This document shows, one piece after another, positions 48,931 through 59,000 of a DNA stretch of 64,000 bases. The notes beneath the pieces are model-generated. The model was given only the letters and a program-made list of their open reading frames with translations. It had not been told where the DNA came from and made no database searches. Source of the DNA: Marinobacter sp. ATCH36 (lineage in GTDB: Bacteria; Pseudomonadota; Gammaproteobacteria; Pseudomonadales; Oleiphilaceae). The position numbers and the translations under genes were made by a program. The stretch spans positions 930,001 to 994,000 of the forward strand of contig NZ_JAMJPL010000001.1 of the NCBI RefSeq assembly GCF_023555055.1, in the 5' to 3' direction. How positions within the stretch are numbered: the first letter of the stretch is position 1; each line of letters starts with the position of its first letter.

Positions 48931-49757
48931 GCAACAAACACGGCCACCAGGCCAGGAAACGCTTCGGCCAGAATTTTCTTCACGACCCCGGTGTGATTGA
49001 ACGCATTATCCGCGCCATCAACCCCAAGCCGGACGAAGCCCTTGTGGAAATAGGCCCTGGCCTGGGCGCGCTCACCGAAGAAATGCTTGCGGTAAATCCC
49101 GGTCTCCAGGTAGTGGAGCTGGACCGGGACCTGATTCCGGTACTCAGAACCAAGTTCTTCAATTACCCGGAGTTTCGCATCCACGAAGCGGATGCCCTGA
49201 AATTCGATTTTGGTAAGCTGGTAGACAGCAAGCCCCTGAGAATCATCGGTAACCTGCCGTACAATATTTCCACACCACTGATTTTCCACCTGCTGGGCCA
49301 CTCCGGGGTGGTGCAGGACATGCACTTCATGCTGCAAAAAGAAGTGGTGCAGCGGATGGGGGCGGTGCCCGGCGACAACAACTATGGCCGGCTGGGTATC
49401 ATGACCCAGTACTTTTGCCGGGTGCAGCCTTTGTTCGAAGTGGGCCCGGGGGCCTTCCGCCCGGCGCCGAAAGTGGACTCTGCCATTGTTCGCCTGGTTC
49501 CTCACGAGACGTTGCCGCACCCGGCGAAGGACTACAAACTGTTGCAAGCGGTGGTACGTACCGCCTTCAGTGCCCGCCGCAAAACCCTGCGCAAGGCCCT
49601 GGCCGGTATGATAACCGTGCAGCAACTTAACAGTATTGGTATCAATGACGGCCTGCGTCCGGAAAACCTGGGCCTGCCGGAGTACGTCGCGATTGCAGAT
49701 CTTTTGGCGGATACCCGGCCGGAAACTGACGGAAATGGTGAGGCAAGCAATGACTGA
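48927..49757 (+). CDS. rsmA: 16S rRNA adenine(1518/1519) dimethyltransferase
   Basis: Dimethylates the two adjacent adenines of the 3' terminal helix of 16S rRNA late in 30S assembly. The 276-residue methyltransferase has KRFGQNFLHDPGVIERI, the SAM-binding VEIGPGLGALTEEML, VVELDRDL, and the catalytic motif IGNLPYNISTPLI. The start is GTG 48927, overlapping pdxA by four bases. The stop lies eight bases inside apaH. Confidence 0.96.
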   Translation: MSNKHGHQARKRFGQNFLHDPGVIERIIRAINPKPDEALVEIGPGLGALTEEMLAVNPGLQVVELDRDLIPVLRTKFFNYPEFRIHEADALKFDFGKLVDSKPLRIIGNLPYNISTPLIFHLLGHSGVVQDMHFMLQKEVVQRMGAVPGDNNYGRLGIMTQYFCRVQPLFEVGPGAFRPAPKVDSAIVRLVPHETLPHPAKDYKLLQAVVRTAFSARRKTLRKALAGMITVQQLNSIGINDGLRPENLGLPEYVAIADLLADTRPETDGNGEASND

Positions 49758-50550
49758 TTATGCGATTGGCGATATTCAGGGATGTTATGAACGCTTGCGG
49801 GATGTGCTGGATCTCGTGGATTTCTCCCCGTCCCGCGACCGGCTCTGGGTGGCTGGTGACATCATCAACCGGGGACCGTCTTCGCTTGAGGCTCTCCGTT
49901 ACGTTGAGAGCCTTGGCGACTCTGCCGTGGTGGTTTTGGGCAATCATGACCTTCACCTCCTGGCCGTTGCCTTTGGTGGGCATTCGCTGAAGCGCAAGGA
50001 CACCCTCGCTGATATCCTGGACGCCCCGGACCATGGCAAGCTGTTTGACTGGCTGAGACAACAAAACCTGTGCGTTCACGATGCTGACCGTAACTTTGTC
50101 ATGGTACACGCCGGGTTACCCCATATCTGGTCGGTCGAACAGGCCGTTGGTTACAGCCGGGAAGTGGAAAGCGTGATCCGCGGGCCGGATGCCGAAGAGT
50201 ATTTCACTCATATGTACGGTAATCAGCCCGAGCGTTGGCAGGATAGCCTGGCAGGCATGGATCGCTGGAGGATGATTACCAATTACTTTACCCGTATGCG
50301 CTTTATTGCGGAGGACGGTACCCTGGAGCTTGCGGCCAAAGAATCGGCGGATTCAGCACCGGATGGTTTTGCACCCTGGTTCCGTTTCCCACGCAAGGAT
50401 AGGGTCAAGGTGGTGTTCGGTCACTGGGCGGCACTCGAGGGGCAGACCGACAGCGAACGCTATATAGGTCTGGATACCGGCTGTGTCTGGGGCGGAAAAC
50501 TGACCCTGATGAACCTCGACACTGAAGAAAAGATCCATTGTGACTGTTAG
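49750..50550 (+). CDS. apaH: Bis(5'-nucleosyl)-tetraphosphatase, symmetrical
   Basis: Hydrolyses Ap4A and related dinucleotides to two ADP, and can remove Np4 caps from RNA. The 266-residue metallophosphatase begins YAIGDIQGCYERL (metal Asp, GDIQGC signature), then VAGDIINRGPSS, VLGNHDLHLLAVA and FGHWAALEGQ. ATG 49750 follows GAGG and overlaps the rsmA stop by eight bases; the open frame upstream belongs to rsmA sequence. Length is normal. Confidence 0.96.
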   Translation: MTDYAIGDIQGCYERLRDVLDLVDFSPSRDRLWVAGDIINRGPSSLEALRYVESLGDSAVVVLGNHDLHLLAVAFGGHSLKRKDTLADILDAPDHGKLFDWLRQQNLCVHDADRNFVMVHAGLPHIWSVEQAVGYSREVESVIRGPDAEEYFTHMYGNQPERWQDSLAGMDRWRMITNYFTRMRFIAEDGTLELAAKESADSAPDGFAPWFRFPRKDRVKVVFGHWAALEGQTDSERYIGLDTGCVWGGKLTLMNLDTEEKIHCDC

Positions 50551-50932
50551 GAACGTACCGTTGCTTCGAATTCCACTGATCTGCGGTGCCCTCTTTGCAC
50601 TGCTGGCAGTAATGGCCGGTGCTTTCGGAGCCCATGGCTTGCGGGGTATGCTTGATGGTCGCGGCCTTGAAGTTTTCCAGACTGCCGTCACCTATCAGGT
50701 ATACCATTCACTGGCTCTGATTCTGGTTTCGATACTTCCGGTTGCAGGGCTATCAAGGCGCCTGCTCGGCATTGCGACAGGGTTCTTTATCGCCGGTATT
50801 CTGCTGTTCAGTGGCAGTCTGTACCTTCTGGTGCTAACGGATATTCGCTGGGTGGGGCCGGTAACACCGATGGGTGGAGTCAGCTTTATGGTGGGCTGGA
50901 TACTCGTGGCGATATCGGGATTCAGGCGTTAA
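50540..50932 (+). CDS. DUF423 family small membrane protein
   Basis: A 130-residue protein with four hydrophobic segments and the family sequence AGAFGAHGLRGML near residue 25 and VYHSLALILV, matching DUF423 (YgdD of Escherichia coli). Function is unknown. The start is GTG 50540, 11 bases inside the end of apaH, which suggests it is read from the same transcript. Confidence 0.88.
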   Translation: MTVRNVPLLRIPLICGALFALLAVMAGAFGAHGLRGMLDGRGLEVFQTAVTYQVYHSLALILVSILPVAGLSRRLLGIATGFFIAGILLFSGSLYLLVLTDIRWVGPVTPMGGVSFMVGWILVAISGFRR

Positions 50933-50956
50933 CGACAGACTTTTGCAGGAAAAGCT

Positions 50957-51157
50957 ATGCAGGTTCAGGTAAACGGTGACCCCATGGAGCTTCCCGATGA
51001 AGCGACGGTCGCAGTATTGATTGACCGGCTGGTGCTATCTGGCAAGCGCCTGGCCGTGGAAGTAAACGAAGACATTGTCCCACGTAGCCAGCACACCGAA
51101 TTTACCCTCAGTGAGGGCGACAGGGTAGAGGTCGTTCACGCCATTGGCGGCGGTTGA
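50957..51157 (+). CDS. thiS: Sulfur carrier protein ThiS
   Basis: A 66-residue ubiquitin-like sulfur carrier for thiazole synthesis. It ends in Gly-Gly-Gly (VVHAIGGG), the terminus that is adenylated and thiocarboxylated. The N-terminal MQVQVNGDPMEL is normal for ThiS. thiG follows after 49 bp. No thiamine riboswitch is visible upstream, and transcription may come from the genes before it. Confidence 0.95.
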   Translation: MQVQVNGDPMELPDEATVAVLIDRLVLSGKRLAVEVNEDIVPRSQHTEFTLSEGDRVEVVHAIGGG

Positions 51158-51206
51158 GGCTGGTTGTTTTTATTCCCGATTTCAATGACAGGTTCAGGTG
51201 TTCAGC

Positions 51207-51986
51207 ATGAGTGAAAGTTCCGAAAGACCAGTTCCCGAAGACAAACCACTGGAAATTGCCGGCCGGGTCTACCAGTCCCGCCTGCTGGTGGGCACTGGCA
51301 AGTACCGCGACATGATGGAAACCGGCCACGCCATCGAGGCCAGCGGCGCCGAGATCGTCACCTTTGCCGTTCGCCGCACCAACCTTGGCCAGAACCCGGA
51401 CGAGCCCAACCTGCTGGATGTGGTATCCCCGGATCGTTATACCATGCTGCCGAACACGGCGGGTTGTTACACCGCCAAAGATGCGGTACGCACCTGCAAG
51501 CTGGCCCGTGAATTGCTGGAGGGCCACGACCTGGTCAAACTGGAGGTGCTGGGTGAAGAAAAGACACTCTACCCGAATATGACTGAAACGCTGGTGGCAG
51601 CGGAAGAGCTGATCCGCGACGGTTTCAGGGTGATGGTGTACTGCTCCGACGACCCCCTGCTGGCCAAGCGCCTGGAAGAGATGGGCTGTATCGCCATTAT
51701 GCCTTTGGGCGCACCCATCGGTTCCGGCCTGGGTATCCAGAACCGCTATAACATCCGCCTGATCGCGGAAAACGCCAATGTGCCGGTGCTGGTTGATGCA
51801 GGCGTCGGCACCGCGTCCGATGCAACGCTGGCCATGGAGCTGGGCTGTGATGGCGTTCTGATGAACACAGCCATCGCCCTGGCGCAGGACCCGATCCGCA
51901 TGGCCAAAGCCATGCGCCTGGCCATAGAATCCGGCCGCGATGCCTACCTGGCGGGCCGCCTGCCTCCGTACTCACAGGATCCGTAA
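51207..51986 (+). CDS. thiG: Thiazole synthase
   Basis: Forms the thiazole ring of thiamine from deoxyxylulose phosphate, dehydroglycine and ThiS thiocarboxylate. The 259-residue barrel protein has [26 protein letters not shown], the Schiff-base lysine in [18 protein letters not shown], and [17 protein letters not shown] 51207 is preferred; GTG 51198 lies in the same frame. Its pairing with thiS is standard. Confidence 0.96.
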   Translation: MSESSERPVPEDKPLEIAGRVYQSRLLVGTGKYRDMMETGHAIEASGAEIVTFAVRRTNLGQNPDEPNLLDVVSPDRYTMLPNTAGCYTAKDAVRTCKLARELLEGHDLVKLEVLGEEKTLYPNMTETLVAAEELIRDGFRVMVYCSDDPLLAKRLEEMGCIAIMPLGAPIGSGLGIQNRYNIRLIAENANVPVLVDAGVGTASDATLAMELGCDGVLMNTAIALAQDPIRMAKAMRLAIESGRDAYLAGRLPPYSQDP

Positions 51987-52018
51987 TCCCAAGTCAACCA
52001 GAGCGCTGCAGTCCTGCT

Positions 52019-52615
52019 ATGACAGAACAAAAACCCAGTCGTCGAGAAGCGATTCTTCATGCCCTTGTGGAGCTCCTGGAGAAAGACCCGGGAGCTCGAA
52101 TTACTACCGCGGGCCTGGCCAAGTCCGTTGGCGTTACAGAGGCGGCGCTGTATCGCCATTTTCCCAGTAAACGAAAAATGTTCGAGGCCTTGATCGAGTT
52201 CGCTGAGGGGGCCGTGTTTTCCCGTTGCCAGGTCATTCTGCAGGAACAGGAAGACGTGCGGGTTCGCCTGCAGCAGCTGGTGCATTTGGTGCTGGTGTTT
52301 GCAGAGCGAAACCCGGGCTTGTGCACAGTACTGACCGGAGATGCCCTGGTGGGTGAAAATGACACCCTGCGAAAACGAGCCTCACAGTTTTTCGAGCGGT
52401 TGGAAACCCAGGTCCGTCAGGCACTGAAGGAAGGGGAAATCCGCCAGGGCCTGCGGCCACGGACCAGTTCGGTCCGGGGCGCGGATTTTGTGCTGGTTTT
52501 TATTGAGGGTAGGGTGCAGCGGTTTATCCGGTCTTCTTTTTCGCGATTACCTACCAACGATTTCGAAGAAGCCTGGGCGCTGGTCGCCGAGGCAGTCTGG
52601 GCAAGTCACTCGTAG
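52019..52615 (+). CDS. slmA: Nucleoid occlusion factor SlmA (TetR family)
   Basis: A 198-residue TetR-type protein that binds sites around the chromosome and blocks FtsZ assembly over the nucleoid. The DNA-binding part reads REAILHALVELLEKDPGARI and VTEAALYRHFPSKRKMFEAL; the latter half, with AERNPGLCTVLTGDALVGEN, is specific to SlmA and not to ordinary TetR repressors. In many relatives slmA lies near dut and coaBC; here it follows thiG. It overlaps the IMPase gene tail to tail by 10 bp. Confidence 0.93.
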   Translation: MTEQKPSRREAILHALVELLEKDPGARITTAGLAKSVGVTEAALYRHFPSKRKMFEALIEFAEGAVFSRCQVILQEQEDVRVRLQQLVHLVLVFAERNPGLCTVLTGDALVGENDTLRKRASQFFERLETQVRQALKEGEIRQGLRPRTSSVRGADFVLVFIEGRVQRFIRSSFSRLPTNDFEEAWALVAEAVWASHS

Positions 52616-53430
52616 CCAGACGCCTTGCGCAGAATTTTCCGTACTGGCTCCCATACCGCCGGAGCGGAAATCAGGATGTCCCGGCCCCACAGGTCGGCAG
52701 GGTAGCCATCCGGAACTTCACTGAAATGCCCCGCTGTTGCGCCTGCCTCCAGGGCAATCAGCCGTGCAGCGGCGAAATCCCAGGGGCTGACGTTTTCGTA
52801 GTAGATGTCCAGCCGACCACAGGCTACCCAGCAGATATCCAGGGCCGCCGAGCCGATACGGCGCAGGTCCCGGCACTGGTGAATCATGGCGTCGAGCCGG
52901 TTCAGGAGTGGCCTGAGGTTGTCTTTGGTGTAGGGGAAGCCGGTGGCGAAGAGGGAATCCCGTGGTACGGTCGCACCACTGTGTTTGATGGGGCTGCCGT
53001 TAAGGGTGCCGCCTTCGCCACGAACTGCGCGGAAGGTTTCAGCGGCAAACGGTGCGTGCACCACACCCACTTGAACCCGGCCTTTTTCTGCGTACGCAAT
53101 GGAAATTGCAACCTGAGGATGACCATAGGCGTAGTTCACGGTGCCGTCGATGGGGTCGATAATCCACAGCGGGGTGTCCAGTTCTTCAGCCTGGCTCAGG
53201 TCCGGCATGGTTTCTTCGGAAAGGATGCGGTGATCGGGGAAACGTTCGCGGATGGCGCCGGTGATCATCTCGTCTGCCATCACATCGGCGTGGGTGACCA
53301 GTTCCGTCTGTTGCTTATAGTCGGTGCGCAGGGTGTTTTCGTCACGTTCCCGCCTGACCAGTTCGCCGGCTCTCAGGGCAAGCTTTTCGGCAAATTCTGC
53401 AATGGTGGTAATGGCTTTCAGGTCAGACAA
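52606..53430 (-). CDS. Inositol monophosphatase family protein
   Basis: A 274-residue magnesium-dependent phosphatase. Family motifs are ILSEETMPDL, the metal site WIIDPIDGTVNYAYGHP and the C-terminal SPWDFAAARLIALEAGA. It could be an inositol monophosphatase, a SuhB-like RNA polymerase partner or a histidinol/NADP phosphatase; SuhB is usually more conserved than this, so I leave the symbol open. The start seems to be TTG 53430, eight bases after GGAGG. Confidence 0.88.
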   Translation of the reverse strand: MSDLKAITTIAEFAEKLALRAGELVRRERDENTLRTDYKQQTELVTHADVMADEMITGAIRERFPDHRILSEETMPDLSQAEELDTPLWIIDPIDGTVNYAYGHPQVAISIAYAEKGRVQVGVVHAPFAAETFRAVRGEGGTLNGSPIKHSGATVPRDSLFATGFPYTKDNLRPLLNRLDAMIHQCRDLRRIGSAALDICWVACGRLDIYYENVSPWDFAAARLIALEAGATAGHFSEVPDGYPADLWGRDILISAPAVWEPVRKILRKASGYE

Positions 53431-53480
53431 GTTGGCGCCCTCCGATCAAGAAATGAAGGCTTCAGTCTAACACGAACCGG

Positions 53481-54776
53481 TTACAGGCTGGTTAGCCACT
53501 GCTCCATCTTGTCCATGGCTTTTACCAGTCGCGGGCAGGCCTGGTCGACGAAAGCGTCGTCCAGGTCCTCACTCGCATAATCCCCTCCGGCCAGCCGTAG
53601 GGCTTCGGCACCGTCAAAATCCACGAATGCAAGGCGCGCAGCCAGATGATCCGGAACGAAACCGAAGTCGCTGGCCGGGAGAATAGCGACACCGGTGTCT
53701 TCCAGCAGCGACTGGCAAAGAGCCTGACTGGTCTTGATGTCCCGGCCCGCCAGGGCATCGCGGAAGCCCGAAAAATCCGGGAACAGGTAGAAGGCGCCCT
53801 CGGGCTTCTGCACCACGGCACCCATTGCGGTCAGTCGACTGTGGAGGTATTCACCCACCACTTTCAATACCCGCCGTGACTGCTTCAGGTACTCGTCAAG
53901 GTCATCGCCCCCGGTAAACGCTGCAATCGCCGCGTGCTGGATCGGCGCACTGGTGGCGGTGTAGGTTTCGCTGGCAATAATCGCCATGGCGTCCTGAAGT
54001 GGCCGCAGTTCCGGCGGGAAGATGAAGGTGCCAAGGCGCCAGCCTCCTGCCCCAGCCCATTTGCTCAGACCGGTGCTGATGATGGTGCCTTCCGGGTAAT
54101 AGCGGGCAATCGACTTGTGCCTGCCTTCAAAATGAACTTCTCCGTAGATTTCGTCTGACAGCAGGATCAGTTTGTATTTGCGAGCTACGTTGGCAATGGC
54201 CAGCAGCTGATCGTCGGTATAGGTGCAACCGGTGGGATTGGACGGGTAGTTCAGGATCAGTATGCGCGGGCGGGACGGGTCATCGCGGCAGATGATGTCC
54301 AGTTCTTCCGCTGTCAATTGCCAGTTGTTCTCGGCATGGGTGGGCAGCCAGTGAACCGAGCGGCCAATAATGCGCGCCTGGGGCGCATAGGAAACCCAGC
54401 TCGGACGCGGAATCAGCAGGTCACCGTAGTAGGCCAGTTGCAGCATGAACAGCAGTTCCTTGGAACCGGGGCCGATCAGCACGTCTTCCCAGCTGCAGCG
54501 CATTCGCTCGCTGCGGTTGATGTAGCCAGCTATCGCTTCACGCAATGCCTTCAGCCCCTTTACCGGCAGGTAGTCTTTTTCGTGGGCGTGCTCCCGCAGG
54601 GCTGCAACGACACGCTCGGGTACCGGAAAGGGCGACTGCCCAAGCCCCAGTTTGACAATATCACGACCCTCGGAACGAAGCTGGTTGCTGAGTTCGTTGA
54701 TACGCAGGGTCGCGGAGGGCTGTATGCCTCGCACATTGAGATTGATGGCGAAGCGATGGTCGTTCTGAATATTCAT
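53481..54776 (-). CDS. Class I/II pyridoxal-phosphate aminotransferase
   Basis: A 431-residue fold-type I aminotransferase. It has the N-terminal KLGLGQSPFPVPERV substrate loop, LNYPSNPTGCTYTDDQ, the phosphate-binding LLSDEIYGEVHFEG, and the PLP lysine in STGLSKWAGAGGWRLG. Arg in the C-terminal RLAFVDFDG matches the carboxylate-binding position. It resembles aspartate/aromatic aminotransferases of the AAT-I subgroup; the actual amino acid cannot be inferred. It follows the neighbouring gene at 54879 in the same direction after about 100 bp. Confidence 0.9.
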   Translation of the reverse strand: MNIQNDHRFAINLNVRGIQPSATLRINELSNQLRSEGRDIVKLGLGQSPFPVPERVVAALREHAHEKDYLPVKGLKALREAIAGYINRSERMRCSWEDVLIGPGSKELLFMLQLAYYGDLLIPRPSWVSYAPQARIIGRSVHWLPTHAENNWQLTAEELDIICRDDPSRPRILILNYPSNPTGCTYTDDQLLAIANVARKYKLILLSDEIYGEVHFEGRHKSIARYYPEGTIISTGLSKWAGAGGWRLGTFIFPPELRPLQDAMAIIASETYTATSAPIQHAAIAAFTGGDDLDEYLKQSRRVLKVVGEYLHSRLTAMGAVVQKPEGAFYLFPDFSGFRDALAGRDIKTSQALCQSLLEDTGVAILPASDFGFVPDHLAARLAFVDFDGAEALRLAGGDYASEDLDDAFVDQACPRLVKAMDKMEQWLTSL

Positions 54777-54878
54777 GGTTCCGGTCTGCCGGTTGGATGT
54801 TATAACCCGCAGTATAGAAAACCTTTTGGAGTCTGTGTGCTTTGTCCGATAGGTGATTGCCGCAGGTGTGCCGGGACT

Positions 54879-55622
54879 CTAGTCCGGGCTGATGGTGGCG
54901 CGAACGTCCTTCAGTGCCCGATTGAATTCGTCCCTCAATGCTCCACCCCGGGGATGCTGGCGGGAAAATCCGGCGCGGAAGCCCCGTTCCGTCCCTACAG
55001 TTCGGGGTATGGCGATAACATCGGACAATTCCGGAAACTCCGCAAGATTTTCCTCGATAAGATAACTGCAAACTGACTCTTCGCAGATAAAGAGGTCGAT
55101 GCGTCCAAAGGCAATCATTCTGAGACCGGTCAGTTCGGGAGACTCCTGACTGATTTGGGTCACCCGGGCGTTACCCGCTGCCAACCACTTCATGAAATCA
55201 GGGGCATAGCTGTAGGCGGCTGAGAGCCCTATCCTCAAACCAGCCAGGTCGTCCAGTTCCTGCCACTGAAGATCCCGCCCTTTGAGTTTGAAAAAGACGT
55301 CGCGAGCCTGGCTGATTGGGTCGGTGAAGTGGTAGTAGCGGTCCCGGTCGCGGGAGTAGGTCAGGGAATAGATCATATCGGAGGTGCCAGCCCGGGTGCT
55401 CGCTTCCGCGCGTGCCCACGGCAGTACCCGGATATCGGGCGAATAGCCCATGGAAGTCAGAATGTGGCGAACGATATCAGTGTGGCTGCCCCTGACCTCG
55501 CCCTCGTCCAGGTATTCATAGGGTGGGTACTCGGAGGTGACAACCCTCAGAATAGGCGTGTTCGCAAGGGCGAGCGCTGGTAGCAACACTGATAACAGCA
55601 AGACAGGTAAACGAAATAACAT
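54879..55622 (-). CDS. Family 3 solute-binding periplasmic protein
   Basis: A 247-residue protein with a signal peptide (LLLSVLLPALALA) and a type II binding fold: VVTSEYPPYEYLDEGEVRG at the start, DIVRHILTSMGYSPDIRVLP, WARAEASTRAGTSDMIYSL. No transporter subunits accompany it. Like the lipoprotein at 25256-26113 it is an orphan binding protein of the PF00497 group, possibly a sensor. No lipobox is present here. Confidence 0.82.
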   Translation of the reverse strand: MLFRLPVLLLSVLLPALALANTPILRVVTSEYPPYEYLDEGEVRGSHTDIVRHILTSMGYSPDIRVLPWARAEASTRAGTSDMIYSLTYSRDRDRYYHFTDPISQARDVFFKLKGRDLQWQELDDLAGLRIGLSAAYSYAPDFMKWLAAGNARVTQISQESPELTGLRMIAFGRIDLFICEESVCSYLIEENLAEFPELSDVIAIPRTVGTERGFRAGFSRQHPRGGALRDEFNRALKDVRATISPD

Positions 55623-55738
55623 CAGCGTTTGAATCCGCGACGGTGTATTGGGTCCGAGGCGTTCAGTATAGCTGTCTGTTGCCGGACACTGCCACCGGGC
55701 AGCCGGAAACGACGAGGCTGTTAATATTGGCGGCCCGG

Positions 55739-56062
55739 CTATTGATCCGGGCCGAAGCGATGCGGTTCCAGCTCCATGTGAACAATGCGTTGGCCGAGCA
55801 TGATGATGCGGCCCATATAGCGTTCCTCACCGGTGGAGGTGAAGTCGAAAAGGAACCGGCGCCATACCCGGATTCGACCGTTCTCATCTCGTTTGAACCA
55901 GAGGCCGCGGAGGTACACGGCATCGTCCAGCAACATGACATCCATTTTCTTGCAGTAGTTTCTGGTCGCCTGCAGTACAAAATCCTTGATGGCCTTGGCC
56001 CGCCACCAGTACCAGGTGGCGAAGCCGGCCAGGAATAGCCAGAAGAGAGTTCCGAGCGTCAC
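55739..56062 (-). CDS. DUF3301 family protein
   Basis: A 107-residue protein with one N-terminal membrane segment (GTLFWLFLAGFATWYWW) and a basic cytoplasmic remainder containing CKKMDVMLLDDAVYLRGLWF and the block FLFDFTSTGEERYMGRI. These match DUF3301 as I know it; function unknown. Start GTG 56062 overlaps the RND permease stop by four bases, so it is the third gene of the efflux operon. That coupling may be incidental. Confidence 0.85.
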   Translation of the reverse strand: MTLGTLFWLFLAGFATWYWWRAKAIKDFVLQATRNYCKKMDVMLLDDAVYLRGLWFKRDENGRIRVWRRFLFDFTSTGEERYMGRIIMLGQRIVHMELEPHRFGPDQ

Positions 56063-59000
56063 TGTGCCGGAGCCCTGATTCCGTCATCACCATTTCCGTA
56101 TTCTTCTCCGGCGGACCCGTGATGGTCACGGCCCAGCAGGATGTAGAACGCCGGTAGCACGAAAATGGTAAACAGCGTACCGATGCCAAGGCCGGTGCTT
56201 ATGGTCAGGCCGATGGCGAACCGGCTTTCCGCACCCGGGCCGACAGCGATCAGCAGTGGCACCATGGCGAAGATCAGCGCCAGGGAGGTCATGATGATCG
56301 GCCGCAGGCGAATGGCCGCGGCCTCGATCACGGCCTCACGCTTGTTGAGCCCCCTGTCTACCTGAAGCTGATTGGCGAACTCAACAATCAGGATGCCGTT
56401 CTTCGACACCACACCGATCAGGGTGATCAGGCCCACCTGGGTGTAGATGTTCATGCTGGCAAAACCGAGCACAATAAACGCCATGGCACCGGCTACCGAC
56501 ATGGGAACAGACACCAGGATGATGAACGGATCACGCCAGCTCTCAAACTGGGCCGCCAGTACCAGGTAGATCACCAGCAGCGACAGGAAGAAGGTCACCA
56601 TCAGTGCGCTTCCCTGGTTGGCAAACTGCCGTGATTCACCGGTGTAGTCGAAAGAGAAGCCTTGTGGGAAGCTTTCCTCGGAGGCGTTTTCCATAAAGGC
56701 CATGGCATCGCCTACGGTCACGCCCGGTGTGATCACGCCCTCCAGGGTCAGTGAGTTCAGCTGGTTGAACTGGGTCCGTTGGGAGGGTTCTACCGACTTC
56801 TCGAAACTGATAACACTGGATAGCGGCACCAGTTCACCATTGTCCGAGCGAATGTAGTAGTCATTCAGCGCCTGCTCATCCATGCGGTATTGCTGGTCTA
56901 CCTGTGGGATGACCTGATAGGACCGACCCTGCATATTGAAGCGATTGATGTAACCGCCACCGAGCATGCTGGACATGGCCTGGCCAACATCCTGCATGGA
57001 CAGACCGAGGTCCGCTACTCGGTCCCGATCTACTTTGACCTGTGTAACGGGACGGTCGAAATCAATGGATTTCTGCAGGAACATGAAGTTGCCGCTCTTC
57101 ATGGCCTTGCCCTGAAGCTCGTTGGCAATATCGTTGAGGCGCTCGTAGTCCTCACCGGTGGTGATGACGAATTGGAATGGCAGGCCACCGCCGGAACCCG
57201 GGAGAGAGGGGCGCGGGAATACCGCGGTTTCGAGGCCGGTGACATTTTTCAGTTCCTTGTCCAGCAACGGCTGGGCCTCGAATTGGCTGATATCGCGGTC
57301 ACCCCAGGGCTCCATTTTGAACCCGCCGAAAACGGCATTGGGGGCGGTGATGCCCAGGATCATGAAATCCTCGTTATATCCCGGAACGGTGGACATGCGC
57401 TGTTGCACTTCGTCACCATGCTCCTGCAGATAATCCAGGGTGGAGGTCTGTGCGGCGGTGCCCTGGTAGAACAGGATGCCCTGGTCTTCAGTGGGTGCCA
57501 GCTCGTTCTGGCTCATGCTCACCATGAAGTAAATGGAGCCCAGCACCACGATGGCGAAGAAAATAACCACCGATTTAGTGTCCATCAAAGAGCTGAGTGC
57601 GCTCTTGTAACCGTTTGCAAGCCCGCTGAAACTGCGCTCAACCAGTTGTTCGAACCGGCCCGGATTGCCATGGGGCTTGAGGATCTTGCCGGACAACATG
57701 GGCGAGAGCGTCAAAGCCACGATGCCGGATATGACCACCGTGCCTGCCAGGGTGAAGGCAAATTCGGTAAACAGAGAGCCCACGAGGCCGCCCATGAATC
57801 CGATAGGGGCATAGACCGCAACCAGCGTGGTGGTCATGGCAATAATGGGGGTGGCCATTTCCCGCGCACCGTTTATCGCGGCGTCGAACCGGGATTCGCC
57901 CTGTTCAATATGACGATGAACGTTCTCCACCATTATGATGGCGTCGTCCACTACCAGGCCGATCGCGAGTACCATGGAAAGCAACGTCAGCAGGTTGAGG
58001 GAGAAACCCATCATCAGCATGACGAATGCACCACCGATCAGCGAGAGTGGCACAGCAACAGATGGCACCACAGCGGCGCGGATAGACCCAAGGCATAGGA
58101 ACACCACCACCAGAACGATACCCATGGCTTCCAGGAGCGTCTTGATCACTTCGTTAATGGAGTTGTCGATGAAGTCAGAAGCATCGTAGGCCAGGCGAAC
58201 ATTCATGCCCGACGGCAGTTGGCTCTCAATGCCCGGCAGCTCGTCTTTTACCTTCTCCGCAACGGTAAGCGGGTTGGCTCCGGGAGACAGTTCGATGGCT
58301 ACGTAAGTCGCCGGTTGCCCCTTGTACAGCGCCAACTGATCGTAGGTTTCGGAACCCAGTTCAACCCTGGCAATGTCATTCAGGCGTATCAGCGAACCAT
58401 CAGACTCTTTCACCACCAGATCCTTGAACTGCTCGGGGTCGCCGACGTCAGTATCACTGGTCATGCTGATCTTGGTGTATTTGCCTTCCGTGTTGCCTAC
58501 CGCAGCCTGATAGTTGTTTCTTAACAGTACGTTGACAACTTCCTGGGGCGTCATGTCTACAGCTGAAAGCCGCTCCGGATCAAGCCAGACCCGCAAGGCA
58601 AACTTCCGGCCCAGGAGATCGGCTTTTCCGACGCCGGCCAGCGCCTGAAGTTTGGGCTGAACCACCCTCGTCAGATAGTCCGTGATCTGGGGTACCTTCA
58701 GTTCATCACTGTAAAATGCAATGTACATCAGCGCTGTGGAGTCACCAGTGGTAGAGGTGATGACCGGATCCTGCGCATCGGCTGGAAGCACGTTGCGTTG
58801 GCTGGCAACCTTGGCCTGGATCTCCGCCAGGGCCGCGTTGGCGTCGTAGTTCAGTTCCATCTTGGCTTCGATGGTGGACTGGCCCTGGGAACTGGTGGAG
58901 GTCAGGTAATCAATACCGCTGGCTTCAGCGATCGCCTGCTGCAGGGGAGTGGTGATAAACCCTTTGACCAGGTCAGAGCTTGCACCCGGGTAGGCCGTGG

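Noticed and set aside
50933..51206. Thiamine (TPP) riboswitch upstream of thiS-thiG
   Set aside because: The gaps before thiS (24 bp) and between thiS and thiG (49 bp) are too short and lack the conserved CUGAGA-type core.
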